The position numbers and the translations under genes were made by a program. A stretch of DNA of 64,000 nucleotides from Tidjanibacter massiliensis (lineage in GTDB: Bacteria > Bacteroidota > Bacteroidia > Bacteroidales > Rikenellaceae), in contig NZ_LT629960.1 in NCBI RefSeq assembly GCF_900104605.1, positions 1,798,001 to 1,862,000 of the forward strand, written 5' to 3'. Below are positions 34,713-43,927 of this stretch, piece by piece. A model generated the notes under the pieces. The model searched no databases. It saw only the letters and a program-made list of their open reading frames with translations, and was not told the DNA's origin. Positions within the stretch are counted from its first letter, which is position 1. The number at the start of each line of letters is the position of its first letter.

Positions 34713-36497
34713 ATGGAAACGATAAAACTGACCATAGACAACAAACAGGTAGAGGTTGCAAAGGGCACCAACCTCGTGGAAGCCGCCGCATCGGCCGGCA
34801 TCCGGATACCCACGCTGTGCTACATGAACCTCCACGACCTGGGTTACGAAAACAAGCCGGGCGCCTGCCGCATCTGCGTGGTCGAGGTAGAGGGACGCAA
34901 GAACCTCGCCCCCGCCTGCAAGACGGTGTGCACGGAAGGCATGGTGGTCCGCACGCATACCCCGCGCGTGGTGAATGCGCGCCGGACGGTCATGGAGCTC
35001 ATCCTCTCCAACCACCCCAACGACTGCCTCACCTGCACCAAGAACGGCCACTGCGAACTGCAGCGCACGGCGCAGGACCTGGGCATACGGGAGATAAAAT
35101 ACCGGGGCGAAACCACCAAATACCAGAAGGACATGTCCGTATCCATCGTGCGCGACATGGACAAGTGCATCATGTGCCGCCGCTGCGAGACCGCCTGCAA
35201 CGAAATCCAGTCGGTAGGCGTCCTCTCGGCCGTCAACCGCGGTTTCCCGGCAGTGGTGAGCACCGCCTTCAACGACCCCATACAGACGACCAACTGCATC
35301 AACTGCGGACAGTGCGTGGCGGTATGCCCCACGGGCGCACTCTCGGAGAACTCCAACATCGCCGACGTGCTCCGTGCCATCGCCGACCCCTCCAAGACGG
35401 TAGTGGTACAGACCGCTCCCGCCGTGCGCGTCGGGCTCGGACAGGATTTCGGCTTCTCCGGCCGGAGCGTGACGGGCAAGATGGTTACCGCGCTGCGCCG
35501 GCTCGGTTTCGATTACGTGTTCGACACCGACTTCGCCGCCGACCTCACCATCATGGAGGAGGGTACCGAGCTGCTCGGACGCCTGAACGCTGCCATCGGG
35601 GGCGACAAGGGCGTAAAGCTGCCGCTCATGACCTCCTGCTGTCCCGGCTGGGTGAGCTTCATGGAGAAGCACTTCCCGGAGCTGGCCGACAACCTCTCGA
35701 CGGCCAAATCGCCGCAGCAGATGTTCGGCGCCATCGCCAAGAACTACTTCGCGCAGAAGCTGGGCATCGACCGCAAAGACCTCGTCGTGGTCTCCGTCAT
35801 GCCCTGCGTGGCCAAGAAGGCCGAAGCGGCGCGGCCGGAGTTCAGCCGTGACGGCGACCCGGACGTGAACATCTCGATAACGACGCGCGAACTTGCCCAC
35901 ATGATACGCTTCGCCAACATGGATTTCGCCCTGCTCGAAGAGGACGATTTCGACCGGCCGCTGGGCGAATCGACCGGTGCCGGCGTCATCTTCGGCGCCA
36001 CGGGCGGCGTAATAGAGGCTGCCGTGCGCACGGCGTACGAAGTGCAGACGAAAAAGCCGCTCGACCGGATAGACTTCACCGAACTCCGCGGCATGGAGGG
36101 CGTCCGTTCGGCGACGGTGGACTTCGACGGAACGCCGGTAAGAATCGGCATCGCCCACGGGCTCGCCAATGCCCGGCAGCTCATCCGAGAGGTCGTGAAC
36201 GGCACGTCGCCTTACCATGCCATCGAAATCATGGCATGTCCGGGCGGCTGCATCGGCGGCGGGGGACAGCCCTACCACCGGGGCGACATCCGGCTGCTGC
36301 AGGAGCGTACCGAATCGCTCTACGCCGAAGACGCACACAAGCCCCTGCGCAAGTCGCACGAGAATCCCTACATCCAGTCCCTCTACCGGGACTTCCTGGG
36401 AGAACCCTGCGGGCACCTCTCGCACGAACTTCTCCACACCCGTTACTATAACCGCAAGCCGGTCGTAAAACCATGTTCCACCAATACCAAGAAATAG
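34713..36497 (+). CDS. hydA: [FeFe]-hydrogenase catalytic subunit HydA, group A3-like
   Basis: Reduces protons to H2 at the H-cluster. The 594 residues contain an N-terminal 2Fe-2S domain (Cys36, 52, 55, 69 or nearby), a His-Cys3 4Fe-4S site (His101, Cys105, 108, 114), two 4Fe-4S motifs (Cys152/155/158/162 and Cys195/198/201/205), then the catalytic core: TSCCPGW (307-313; Gly replaces the more common Ala), MPCVAKKAEA (Cys365) and MACPGGCIGGGGQP (Cys509, Cys513), followed by the small-subunit-like C-terminus (YRDFLGEPCGHLSHELLHTRY). All expected H-cluster ligands are present. Confidence 0.96.
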   Translation: METIKLTIDNKQVEVAKGTNLVEAAASAGIRIPTLCYMNLHDLGYENKPGACRICVVEVEGRKNLAPACKTVCTEGMVVRTHTPRVVNARRTVMELILSNHPNDCLTCTKNGHCELQRTAQDLGIREIKYRGETTKYQKDMSVSIVRDMDKCIMCRRCETACNEIQSVGVLSAVNRGFPAVVSTAFNDPIQTTNCINCGQCVAVCPTGALSENSNIADVLRAIADPSKTVVVQTAPAVRVGLGQDFGFSGRSVTGKMVTALRRLGFDYVFDTDFAADLTIMEEGTELLGRLNAAIGGDKGVKLPLMTSCCPGWVSFMEKHFPELADNLSTAKSPQQMFGAIAKNYFAQKLGIDRKDLVVVSVMPCVAKKAEAARPEFSRDGDPDVNISITTRELAHMIRFANMDFALLEEDDFDRPLGESTGAGVIFGATGGVIEAAVRTAYEVQTKKPLDRIDFTELRGMEGVRSATVDFDGTPVRIGIAHGLANARQLIREVVNGTSPYHAIEIMACPGGCIGGGGQPYHRGDIRLLQERTESLYAEDAHKPLRKSHENPYIQSLYRDFLGEPCGHLSHELLHTRYYNRKPVVKPCSTNTKK

Positions 36498-36509
36498 CAG
36501 CCACAGCGT

Positions 36510-37004
36510 ATGGAAAAGATATGTATGTCCCAAAAGAGGATAGATGAGATTAGGGCCATCTGCAAGGAGCACGGGAACGACCCCGGCGAGCTCATCAACA
36601 TCCTGCACACCGTGCAGGGGAAACTCGGCTACCTGCCCAAGGAGGTGCAGGAACTGATAGCCATGGAGCTGGGTATCCCGGCGGCGAAAGTCTACGGCGT
36701 GGTGACCTTCTATTCGTTCTTCACGATGAAACCCAAGGGCAAATACCCGATTTCGGTCTGCATGGGCACGGCGTGCTATGTCCGCGGTGCGGAGAAGGTG
36801 CTCGACGAATTCAAGCGCCAACTGGGCATCGAGGTGGGCGAAACGACCGCCGACGGCCTCTTCTCGCTCGATTCGCTGCGCTGCGTGGGTGCCTGCGGTC
36901 TCGCTCCGGTCGTGATGGTGGGCCAGAAGGTATTCGGCCGCCTCACGCAGTCGAGCGTCAAGGGCATCATCGACGAATTCGTAAACCTGGAACGGGAGGC
37001 CTGA
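36510..37004 (+). CDS. hydC: Electron-bifurcating hydrogenase subunit HydC (NuoE-like)
   Basis: 164-residue NuoE-type [2Fe-2S] subunit. An N-terminal helical bundle is followed by VYGVVTFYSFF and the cluster ligands Cys84 and Cys89 (CMGTACYVRG) and Cys125 and Cys129 (CVGACGLAPV). With HydA and HydB it completes the HydABC trimer that couples NADH and reduced ferredoxin oxidation to H2 formation. The start at 36510 is 12 nt after hydA; an internal ATG at 36525 is an alternative. A strong terminator follows. Confidence 0.94.
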   Translation: MEKICMSQKRIDEIRAICKEHGNDPGELINILHTVQGKLGYLPKEVQELIAMELGIPAAKVYGVVTFYSFFTMKPKGKYPISVCMGTACYVRGAEKVLDEFKRQLGIEVGETTADGLFSLDSLRCVGACGLAPVVMVGQKVFGRLTQSSVKGIIDEFVNLEREA

Positions 37005-37030
37005 CCGCTTTTCTCCCGACCTGTCCGAAA

Positions 37031-37059
37031 GGGCGGTGCGCATGTCGCACCGCCCTTTT
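37031..37059 (+). terminator. Rho-independent terminator of the hydABC operon
   Basis: GGGCGGTGCG (37031-37040) and CGCACCGCCC (37046-37055) with a 5-nt loop, followed by TTTT. Confidence 0.92.
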
Positions 37060-37330
37060 CACATACACCCTTTCCGGTTCCGGCGACCGCAGCAACCGGG
37101 ACACGCCTACGGCCACCCGCTCTCCTCCCTACGACAGAGACCGCAACCGGTCCGGACTTCGTTTTCTTCGTTCATTTCCACAGGAAAACAACCCTAATAT
37201 ATTAATATTCTGTCTTTTGACATATAGGTTTGTTACAATTGTATAGAACAGGACTCCGAGAACGGGGATATCCGGAATCCCCCGCTCGGTTCCGTCATGA
37301 ACCCGATTAATTACTTAACCGAACAACCTT
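37060..37330. other. Intergenic region upstream of the duplicated lipoprotein cassette
   Basis: No gene seen. The AT-rich part holds a -7-like TAGGTTTG (37225-37232) and a palindrome TACAATTGTA just after it, so the promoter of the first cassette probably lies here, with a leader of about 95 nt. Confidence 0.5.
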
Positions 37331-38800
37331 ATGAAAAAAGGCATGTACTGCAAAAGCGTTCTGCCGCTTTTGCTCCTCGTAGCCGCAACCGGCTGCACGC
37401 AACCCACCGAAGAGGTCCATTACATCAAGGTAGACATGATTGCCTGCTCGTTCCAGGGCACCGATGCCGTTCCGGTACGGATAACCATCTCCTCCAATCC
37501 GGGCCCGTGGAGTGCGGAACCTTCGGCAAGCTGGATACGGATAACGGAACAGACGGAGGAGGGTATCGTACTGACGGCGGACGACAACCCGGCGAGCACC
37601 GAACGGGAGGGCGAAATCACCGTGACGGCGGGAGAGATGACGAAGACCATCCGCGTCACGCAGACGGGCGACACGTTCGTACCGGCACGATACGACGTTT
37701 TCCGGGATTACACCATGGGAGCCGTCATCTCCCCCAACGGACGTTATACGGCGGGCTTTATCGGCGTTCCGGATGAGAACGCCACGGACCACTGGCTGCT
37801 CCAGGTAGTCATCACCGACCTGGAGAGCGGCGAGCAGTATCTGCCGGCCCCCTTCCTCGACTCCCTCTATCCCCTATACGACCCGTGTGCGATAACCGAC
37901 AGCGGCACCGCCTTCTTCCACTGCGAGGACGGCCGGATAATAGGCTTCAGCATCAGCGGCGACATTACCGTGCTCGACAACGTTCCGGGGGCCGGCAAAC
38001 CGTGGCTGTCGCAGGTCGCTTCGGACGAGAGCGGCGTATGGGTAGGCTGGTGTTCCGGCGGCAGTACGGTCTATTCGCCGGTCAAGTGGACAGATGGCCA
38101 CCCCGAAATACTTCCCCTGCCCGAAACGACCTTCCGGGGAGCAGCATGGAATGCGGGGGCTATGGCCCGCGGATGCAGCCTGGACGGTAGCATCATCTAC
38201 GGCACCGCCTGGGAAGGATTGGATTCCGGCCTCATCTGGTGGGACAAGGAGGGCACTCCCCGCTGGGTGGGCGACAAAGTACGCAAACTCAAGCCCGTGA
38301 AGATATACGACACCGCTACCGGCACCTATACGGACTACACCCTCGTGGACGGTATCGTAGGCTCCAGCGACACCTACTATATAAGTCCCTCCGGCAAATG
38401 GATTGCCGGCACCTATCGGACCGAGGAGCTCGCCGAAAACGAAACCGACGTCATCTATACGTCGTGCCCCGCATTCTACGATACGGAGACCGACGAAGTG
38501 CACATCTTTCCGGAGTATGAAGGGGCGGTGGGCATGACCGTCACCGACGAAGGGCTGGGCGTCATCGGCATGGGCGGTGCGAACGGCATCATCTCCCACA
38601 CGGTCATGGTGAACATCCCCACCGCTACGGAAGCCGGCACGAGTACCGAATGGATATACGACACCTACGGCATCATCATTCCGGACAACTCCCTGCTCGA
38701 ATACATCTCGCCCGACGGCAGAACGGCATTCGGTTACGACCTGAGCGGTGAGATGGAACCGATGAGGAAATGGTACGTCACACGGAAAACAGCGGAGTAA
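37331..38800 (+). CDS. BACON/propeller surface lipoprotein, cassette A gene 1
   Basis: 489 residues with a lipoprotein signal (lipobox AATGC, Cys22). Residues about 28-112 are a BACON-type domain (SASWIRITEQTEEG, TADDNPASTEREGEITVTAG). The remainder has evenly spaced propeller-like blades (VISPNGRYTAGF, CAITDSGTAFFHCEDG, WLSQVASDESGVWVGW, CSLDGSIIYGTAWEG, ISPSGKWIAGTY, ISPDGRTAFGYD). It is highly similar to the gene at 40712 and more distantly to the left-edge gene. Probably outer-surface; ligand unknown. The cassette partner follows 89 nt downstream. Confidence 0.85.
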   Translation: MKKGMYCKSVLPLLLLVAATGCTQPTEEVHYIKVDMIACSFQGTDAVPVRITISSNPGPWSAEPSASWIRITEQTEEGIVLTADDNPASTEREGEITVTAGEMTKTIRVTQTGDTFVPARYDVFRDYTMGAVISPNGRYTAGFIGVPDENATDHWLLQVVITDLESGEQYLPAPFLDSLYPLYDPCAITDSGTAFFHCEDGRIIGFSISGDITVLDNVPGAGKPWLSQVASDESGVWVGWCSGGSTVYSPVKWTDGHPEILPLPETTFRGAAWNAGAMARGCSLDGSIIYGTAWEGLDSGLIWWDKEGTPRWVGDKVRKLKPVKIYDTATGTYTDYTLVDGIVGSSDTYYISPSGKWIAGTYRTEELAENETDVIYTSCPAFYDTETDEVHIFPEYEGAVGMTVTDEGLGVIGMGGANGIISHTVMVNIPTATEAGTSTEWIYDTYGIIIPDNSLLEYISPDGRTAFGYDLSGEMEPMRKWYVTRKTAE

Positions 38801-38885
38801 CGGCAGGAGCCGGCACTCCGCCCGACCGGGAAGGCCGTTCCTCCCCCCGATAGACAACGACAAATCCGACCGATTAAAACAGAGA

Positions 38886-39444
38886 AAACATGAAACGATA
38901 CGCATACTTATTGGCCGCAGCGGCACTGGCCCTGAACATATCGTGCACTGGCCCCGAAAACCCCGCACAGCCCGAAGCGACGCTGAAGGCGGAACCCGCA
39001 TCGCTCCGCTTCGCCGCGGCAGCGGCACCCCCCCAGACCGTCACCGTCACAGCCGAAGAAACGGAGTGGACACACAGCATCCCAGAAGATGCCGGATGGC
39101 TGACGGCAACGCGCGACGGAGACCGCCTTTCGGTCAGCGTCGCGGACAATGCGGATGAGACCGACCGCAGCGCCTCCATCACCCTCAACGCCTCCGCCGT
39201 AGGGGTGGAACCGGTGAAGATAACGGTCCGGCAGGAGGCCGCGGAAGCTCCCGAACCGGAAAAGCCTTCGCTCTCGGTATCGCCCGAAAAGCTCGTCTTC
39301 GCCGCTGCGGAGGCACCGGGACAGGAGGTGACGGTAACCGTGACGGGCGGTATCACCTGGAAAGCATCCCCTTCGGGTGCCGAAGAGTGGATACATATCG
39401 TCCCCGCCGAAGGGAAATTCACCGTCACGGTGGACGACAACCCG
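38886..39444 (+). repeat. 559-bp near-identical block, copy A
   Basis: Matches 42276-42834 at a constant offset of 3390 bp with no indel and about seven mismatches by my count. Similarity drops abruptly after 39444, inside both genes. Confidence 0.85.
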
Positions 39445-40386
39445 GAGTCGCTGGAACGCAGCGGATACATCAACGTATCGCCCGGCGACAAGACGCTCGC
39501 CACCTGCCGCATCTACGTGACACAGGAGCCCAAAGCCGTGCCCGCCTCCATCACGCCGCAACTACCCGAAGGCACGACCCCCGAAGAGGGGCTGACGGTA
39601 CCTTTCACGGCCGGAATGAGTGTTCTCCCGGTAATGGTCGCCCCCGAGAACGCCCAATGGAGCGTCCGTGTCGAGGCTGACGGCACGACCGACCCTGCCT
39701 GGCTCTCGGCGACCAATGTGGTAGCCCCCTCGCAGCACACCGTACACTATGCCTATACGGTCAATGAAACGGAAACGCCGCGCACGGCCTACCTCGTCCT
39801 CACGCATGCGGACGACAGCGTGGAACCCGTCAGGGTGAAAGTGACACAACGCGGCAAAACGGACGTCAACAGTACGATATACGAAGACATCGAATCGCAC
39901 CCCACCCAAATCATGGCCGAGGTAATGGCCAACAACGACTGGCGCGACTTTCCCTTCGTACAGTGGACACTGAAGCTCTACACCGACGGCATCACTTACG
40001 ATACCCTTTGGGGACGCTGGGGAGGCACAGGCGACCGCATCACAATTAAGATGACCGGTTCGCCGCAGCACGAAGACGAAGTCGTGCTCGAAGAGATGAC
40101 CTACGAAGTCGTACCTTACGAAGAATACAACAAGATGCCCGCATCCGACCGCAAACCGGGTTGGGTATGCGCGGCACAGGGCAGCGGCAACGACGAATAT
40201 CCCTCCGGAACCTGGCATCAGGTATACGAGAACGGTTCTATTACGGGGTGCGCCAATGCCGTCGGCGGTACGGTGACCGTCACCCGCAGCGGCGACGACT
40301 ACACCATCACCTGGGACTTTACCAGCGATGCCGGATGCAAGGTGACCGGTTCCTATACCGGCCCGATTGAGATACAGCGCTCATAA
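38890..40386 (+). CDS. Multi-BACON lipoprotein, cassette A gene 2
   Basis: 498 residues with a lipoprotein signal (LALNISC, Cys19). Three or so BACON-type repeats follow: one near 30-118 (ASLRFAAAAAPPQTVTV), one near 125-215 (EKLVFAAAEAPGQEVTV) and a third, diverged, near 220-320. The C-terminal 180 residues (DVNSTIYEDIES...NNDWRDFPFVQWTLKLYTDG) are a separate domain I do not recognise, rich in Asp, Trp and Tyr. The pairing with a propeller lipoprotein in both cassettes suggests the two products work together at the cell surface. Confidence 0.82.
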   Translation: MKRYAYLLAAAALALNISCTGPENPAQPEATLKAEPASLRFAAAAAPPQTVTVTAEETEWTHSIPEDAGWLTATRDGDRLSVSVADNADETDRSASITLNASAVGVEPVKITVRQEAAEAPEPEKPSLSVSPEKLVFAAAEAPGQEVTVTVTGGITWKASPSGAEEWIHIVPAEGKFTVTVDDNPESLERSGYINVSPGDKTLATCRIYVTQEPKAVPASITPQLPEGTTPEEGLTVPFTAGMSVLPVMVAPENAQWSVRVEADGTTDPAWLSATNVVAPSQHTVHYAYTVNETETPRTAYLVLTHADDSVEPVRVKVTQRGKTDVNSTIYEDIESHPTQIMAEVMANNDWRDFPFVQWTLKLYTDGITYDTLWGRWGGTGDRITIKMTGSPQHEDEVVLEEMTYEVVPYEEYNKMPASDRKPGWVCAAQGSGNDEYPSGTWHQVYENGSITGCANAVGGTVTVTRSGDDYTITWDFTSDAGCKVTGSYTGPIEIQRS

Positions 40387-40408
40387 TCCATTCGACCTTT
40401 CATGCACA

Positions 40409-40441
40409 GGAGGGTTCCCGACAGCGGGAACCCTCCTTTTT
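40409..40441 (+). terminator. Rho-independent terminator of cassette A
   Basis: GGAGGGTTCCCG (40409-40420) and CGGGAACCCTCC (40425-40436) with a 4-nt loop, then five T residues. Confidence 0.92.
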
Positions 40442-40711
40442 GCTGCCGGCTCCTCCACACCGCCGGACCTGCCGGTCAGGAAAAGATACCCGTTCCATCC
40501 GACGGACGTATCCGACCGCCGGAAACAGGGCAACCCATCCCCTCACCTTACATACCGCACTTCCTCCTTGAAGTCCCATTCGACGCATAAATCAATAATA
40601 TGTTATTTTGTCATTTCCATAATTGTTAATATTGTATATACAGATAGCATGCACTGTTAATTATCGACACTTCAAAAACAACAAATCTCAAAAACAGAAG
40701 ATTATTTAACC
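40442..40711. other. Intergenic region upstream of cassette B
   Basis: About 270 bp; the first half is GC-rich without features, the second half is strongly AT-rich and probably carries the cassette B promoter. I cannot place a clear -7 element. Confidence 0.4.
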
Positions 40712-42193
40712 TTGAACCTCATGAAAAAGCATGTTTTTGCGTCGGCAGCCTTGCTGCTGCCACTGTTCGGAGGACTCGTCGGATGCACCCAGCCCGGACA
40801 AGACGAAGTACAGTACATCAAAGTGAGCATGGCCTCCTGTTCGTTCCGCGGCGTGGATGCGGAACCGCTCCGGATAGAGGTCTCGACCAGTCCCGCAGCG
40901 TGGAACGCCGAGCCTTCGGCGACATGGATACGGATTGTGGAAAAAACGGACAACGCCCTCCTGCTGACCGTAGACGACAACATGTCGGCAGCCGAACGCA
41001 CGGGCGAAGTGACGATAACGGCAGGCCAGGCCGAACAATCCATAAAAATCATACAGGTAACCGACCACACCCTGCAGTCGACCTACAATACGACCGGAGA
41101 ATTCACCATGGGGGCGGTCATCTCCCCCAATGCCCGGTATGTGGGCGGATATACCTGCATATACGACACCGAAGCCGGCAATTGGGTCAATCAGGTCGTC
41201 ATCATAGATATTCGGAACGACAAGAAATACATGCTCGACCCGTTCCCGGACACTCTCTACCCCCTCTATGACCCGTGTGCGATAACCGACAGCGGTAACG
41301 TCTTTTTCCACTGCGAGGACGGAAAAATAGTCATGTTCAGCCTCAGCGGGGATGTCACGGTGCTCGACAACATTCCGGGAGCCGGCAAACCGTGGCTGTC
41401 GCAGGTCGCCTCGGACGAGAGCGGCGTATGGGTAGGTTTCTGCCTGGGCGGCGAAACCTTGTACTCCCCCGTCAAATGGACGGACGGCGTACCGGAAATA
41501 CTCCAGAAACCTGAAACCACCTATCGCGGTTACGGCTGGTATCAGGGCTGCATGGCACGCGGATGCAGCCTGGACGGTACCGTCATCTACGGCACCGCCT
41601 GGGAAGGATTGGACTCCGGCCTGATGTGGTGGGACGCAGAGGGCAACGTCCGCTGGGTAGGCGACGAACTCCATAAAATCAAACCGGTACAAATATTCGA
41701 CCAACAGACCCAAACCTATTACGACACCAACCTGGTGGACGGCATCAAGGGTAACAGTACGCCGTACTCCATCAGTCCCTCCGGCCAATGGATTGCCGGT
41801 ACATACCAGACCGAAGAGCTCAGTGAAAACAAAACCGAAATCATTTACACGGCATGTCCCGCATTTTACGACACCGACAACGACCAAACCTACACTTTCC
41901 CCGAATACAGCGGTGCGGCGGGCCTGGGAGCCACGGACGACGGCATAGGCATCATCGGCATGGACGGTGCGGGCGGCATCGTGAGTTCGACCGTGCTGAT
42001 TGACATCGCTACGGGTGTCCAGATTTCAGAAAGCACCGACTGGATATACGAAAACATGGGAATCATCATTCCCGACTACTCCCTGCTCGAATACATATCC
42101 CCGGACGGACAGGTGGCTTTCGGCTACGACCTCAATGGTACGGGCGGAGAGATGATGCGGAAATGGTATGTAGCTCCCAAGCCACAGAATTAA
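40712..42193 (+). CDS. BACON/propeller surface lipoprotein, cassette B gene 1
   Basis: 493 residues, lipobox LVGC (Cys22). Same architecture as the gene at 37331: BACON-type domain (SATWIRIVEKTDNALLLTVD), then propeller-like repeats, several of them identical between the two proteins (CSLDG-IYGTAWEGLDSGL, AGKPWLSQVASDESGVWVG). The paralogues differ mainly in loops and in the BACON domain, as expected for proteins under diversifying surface selection. Followed after 86 nt by its multi-BACON partner. Confidence 0.85.
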   Translation: MNLMKKHVFASAALLLPLFGGLVGCTQPGQDEVQYIKVSMASCSFRGVDAEPLRIEVSTSPAAWNAEPSATWIRIVEKTDNALLLTVDDNMSAAERTGEVTITAGQAEQSIKIIQVTDHTLQSTYNTTGEFTMGAVISPNARYVGGYTCIYDTEAGNWVNQVVIIDIRNDKKYMLDPFPDTLYPLYDPCAITDSGNVFFHCEDGKIVMFSLSGDVTVLDNIPGAGKPWLSQVASDESGVWVGFCLGGETLYSPVKWTDGVPEILQKPETTYRGYGWYQGCMARGCSLDGTVIYGTAWEGLDSGLMWWDAEGNVRWVGDELHKIKPVQIFDQQTQTYYDTNLVDGIKGNSTPYSISPSGQWIAGTYQTEELSENKTEIIYTACPAFYDTDNDQTYTFPEYSGAAGLGATDDGIGIIGMDGAGGIVSSTVLIDIATGVQISESTDWIYENMGIIIPDYSLLEYISPDGQVAFGYDLNGTGGEMMRKWYVAPKPQN

Positions 42194-42275
42194 TACGCTA
42201 CCGTTCCGCCGGTCACGGCTCGTATACGGAAGAGTCCGGCGGAACATCATACGGCATTAACCTATTTACAACCGA

Positions 42276-42834
42276 AAACATGAAACGATACGCATACTTA
42301 TTGGCCGCAGCGGCACTGGCCCTGAACATATCGTGCACCGGCCCCGAAAACCCCGCACAGCCCGAAGCGACGCTGAAGGCGGAACCCGCATCGCTCCGCT
42401 TCGCCGCGGCAGCGGCACCCGCCCAGACCGTCACCGTCACGGCCGAAGAAACGGAGTGGACACACAGCATCCCAGAAGATGCCGGATGGCTGACGGCAAC
42501 GCGCGACGGAGACCGCCTTTCGGTCAGCGTCGCGGACAATGCGGATGAGACCGACCGCAGCGCCTCCATCACCCTCAACGCCTCCGCCGAAGGGGTGGAA
42601 CCGGTGAAGATAACGGTCCGGCAGGAGGCCGCGGAAGCTCCCGAACCGGAAAAGCCTTCGCTCTCGGTATCGCCCGAAAAGCTCGTCTTCGCCGCTGCGG
42701 AGGCACCGGGACAGGAGGTGACGGTAACCGTGACGGGCGGTATCACCTGGAAAGCATCCCTTTCGGGTGCCGAGGAGTGGATACACATCGTCCCCGCCGA
42801 AGGGAAATTCACCGTCACGGTGGACGACAACCCG
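42276..42834 (+). repeat. 559-bp near-identical block, copy B
   Basis: Second copy of the block at 38886-39444. It covers the signal peptide, first BACON repeat and most of the second. Confidence 0.85.
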
Positions 42835-43779
42835 AACGCACTGGAACGGAAAGCATCCATCAACGTCTCCCCAAGCGACAAGACCGTTCAGACCGGCAGG
42901 ATATACGTCACGCAGGAAGCCGCCGCCGTACCGCCTTCGATAGAACCCGTACTGCCCGACGGAGCCACCCCGGAGGAGGGTCTCGAACTGCCGTTCACCG
43001 CAGGGGTCGTCAAATTTGCGGTTAAGGCAGCTCCCGAAACGGCACAGTGGTCGGCTTACGCACGGGACGAAAACAACCAAGCACCGGACTGGCTGACCGT
43101 ACACGCAGTCGTAGCTCCCGAACAGCACAGCATCATCCTCGAATACAAGATAAACGATGCCACGGAGACCCGTACCGCCTACCTGTTCCTCCAGCATGAA
43201 TCGGAAGAGACGGAACCCGTTAGGGTCACCATCACCCAAAAGGGAAAATCGGATGTCAACAGTACGATATACGAAGATGTGGAGACCGGCCCGATGCTTT
43301 ACAGCCGGGTAGAAGTAATGGCCAACAACGACTGGCGCGACTACCCCTTTGTACAGTGGATACTGACACTCTATACCGATGGGCTGACATACAACAAGTT
43401 ATGGGGACGCTGGGATGGCTCGGGCGAACGTATGCGGATACTCCTGCTCGGTTCGCCTCAGCACGAGGACGATGTGACACTCGAAGAGATGACTTATGAA
43501 ATCGTACCTTACGACGAGTACAACAAAGAGCCCCTTACCGACCGCAAGCCGGGATGGGCATGCGGCAGCTGGGGCGACGGCAAAACCGTCGTCTATCCCG
43601 CCGGAACATGGTATCAGGTCATCGAAGCGGGCAAAGCGACCCAATGGGCCAGCGCAGAAAGCGGTACGATAACTGTCAGCAAAAACGGAGACGACTACAC
43701 CGTATCGTGGGATTTGACAAGCGACGCCGGATGCAAGGTGACCGGTTCCTATACCGGCCCGATAGATATCATCCTTTAA
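42280..43779 (+). CDS. Multi-BACON lipoprotein, cassette B gene 2
   Basis: 499 residues from the ATG at 42280, which gives the same lipoprotein N-terminus as cassette A gene 2 (Cys19); the frame opens at 42163 but the extra 39 residues are intergenic. Residues 1-185 are nearly identical to the cassette A copy; from there to the end the proteins diverge, but the order of domains is kept (third BACON-like domain, then the NNDWRDYPFVQWILTLYTDG domain and the terminal GCKVTGSYTGPI, which is again shared). Surface role inferred. Confidence 0.82.
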   Translation: MKRYAYLLAAAALALNISCTGPENPAQPEATLKAEPASLRFAAAAAPAQTVTVTAEETEWTHSIPEDAGWLTATRDGDRLSVSVADNADETDRSASITLNASAEGVEPVKITVRQEAAEAPEPEKPSLSVSPEKLVFAAAEAPGQEVTVTVTGGITWKASLSGAEEWIHIVPAEGKFTVTVDDNPNALERKASINVSPSDKTVQTGRIYVTQEAAAVPPSIEPVLPDGATPEEGLELPFTAGVVKFAVKAAPETAQWSAYARDENNQAPDWLTVHAVVAPEQHSIILEYKINDATETRTAYLFLQHESEETEPVRVTITQKGKSDVNSTIYEDVETGPMLYSRVEVMANNDWRDYPFVQWILTLYTDGLTYNKLWGRWDGSGERMRILLLGSPQHEDDVTLEEMTYEIVPYDEYNKEPLTDRKPGWACGSWGDGKTVVYPAGTWYQVIEAGKATQWASAESGTITVSKNGDDYTVSWDLTSDAGCKVTGSYTGPIDIIL

Positions 43780-43797
43780 GTCCGAACCTTCTAATCG

Positions 43798-43843
43798 ACA
43801 GCAGGGAGGGAGCCCGATACCGGGGCTCCCTCCCTGCTGTTTC
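43798..43843. terminator. Bidirectional terminator between cassette B and asd
   Basis: Perfect 18-bp arms (43798-43815 and 43823-43840, core GGGAGGGAGCCC) with a 7-nt loop and TTT after it; lies between convergent genes. Confidence 0.85.
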
Positions 43844-43927
43844 CGAGATGTCCGGACGCCTCCTCACCCGCCGGTGCAGGCCGCGAGAAAAGGCCGGAGA
43901 CCACAAGACGTCCGACCGCGGCACATG

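Noticed and set aside
34611-37043. 810-codon minus-strand open frame over hydA/hydC
   Set aside because: It is antisense to the intact hydA and hydC genes, His/Val/Ala-rich without any family motif, and is explained by the high GC third positions of the real genes.
37225-37242. Another Rex-type box before the lipoprotein cassette (TTGTTA half-site)
   Set aside because: Only the left half matches; the right half does not, and the gene has no redox function.
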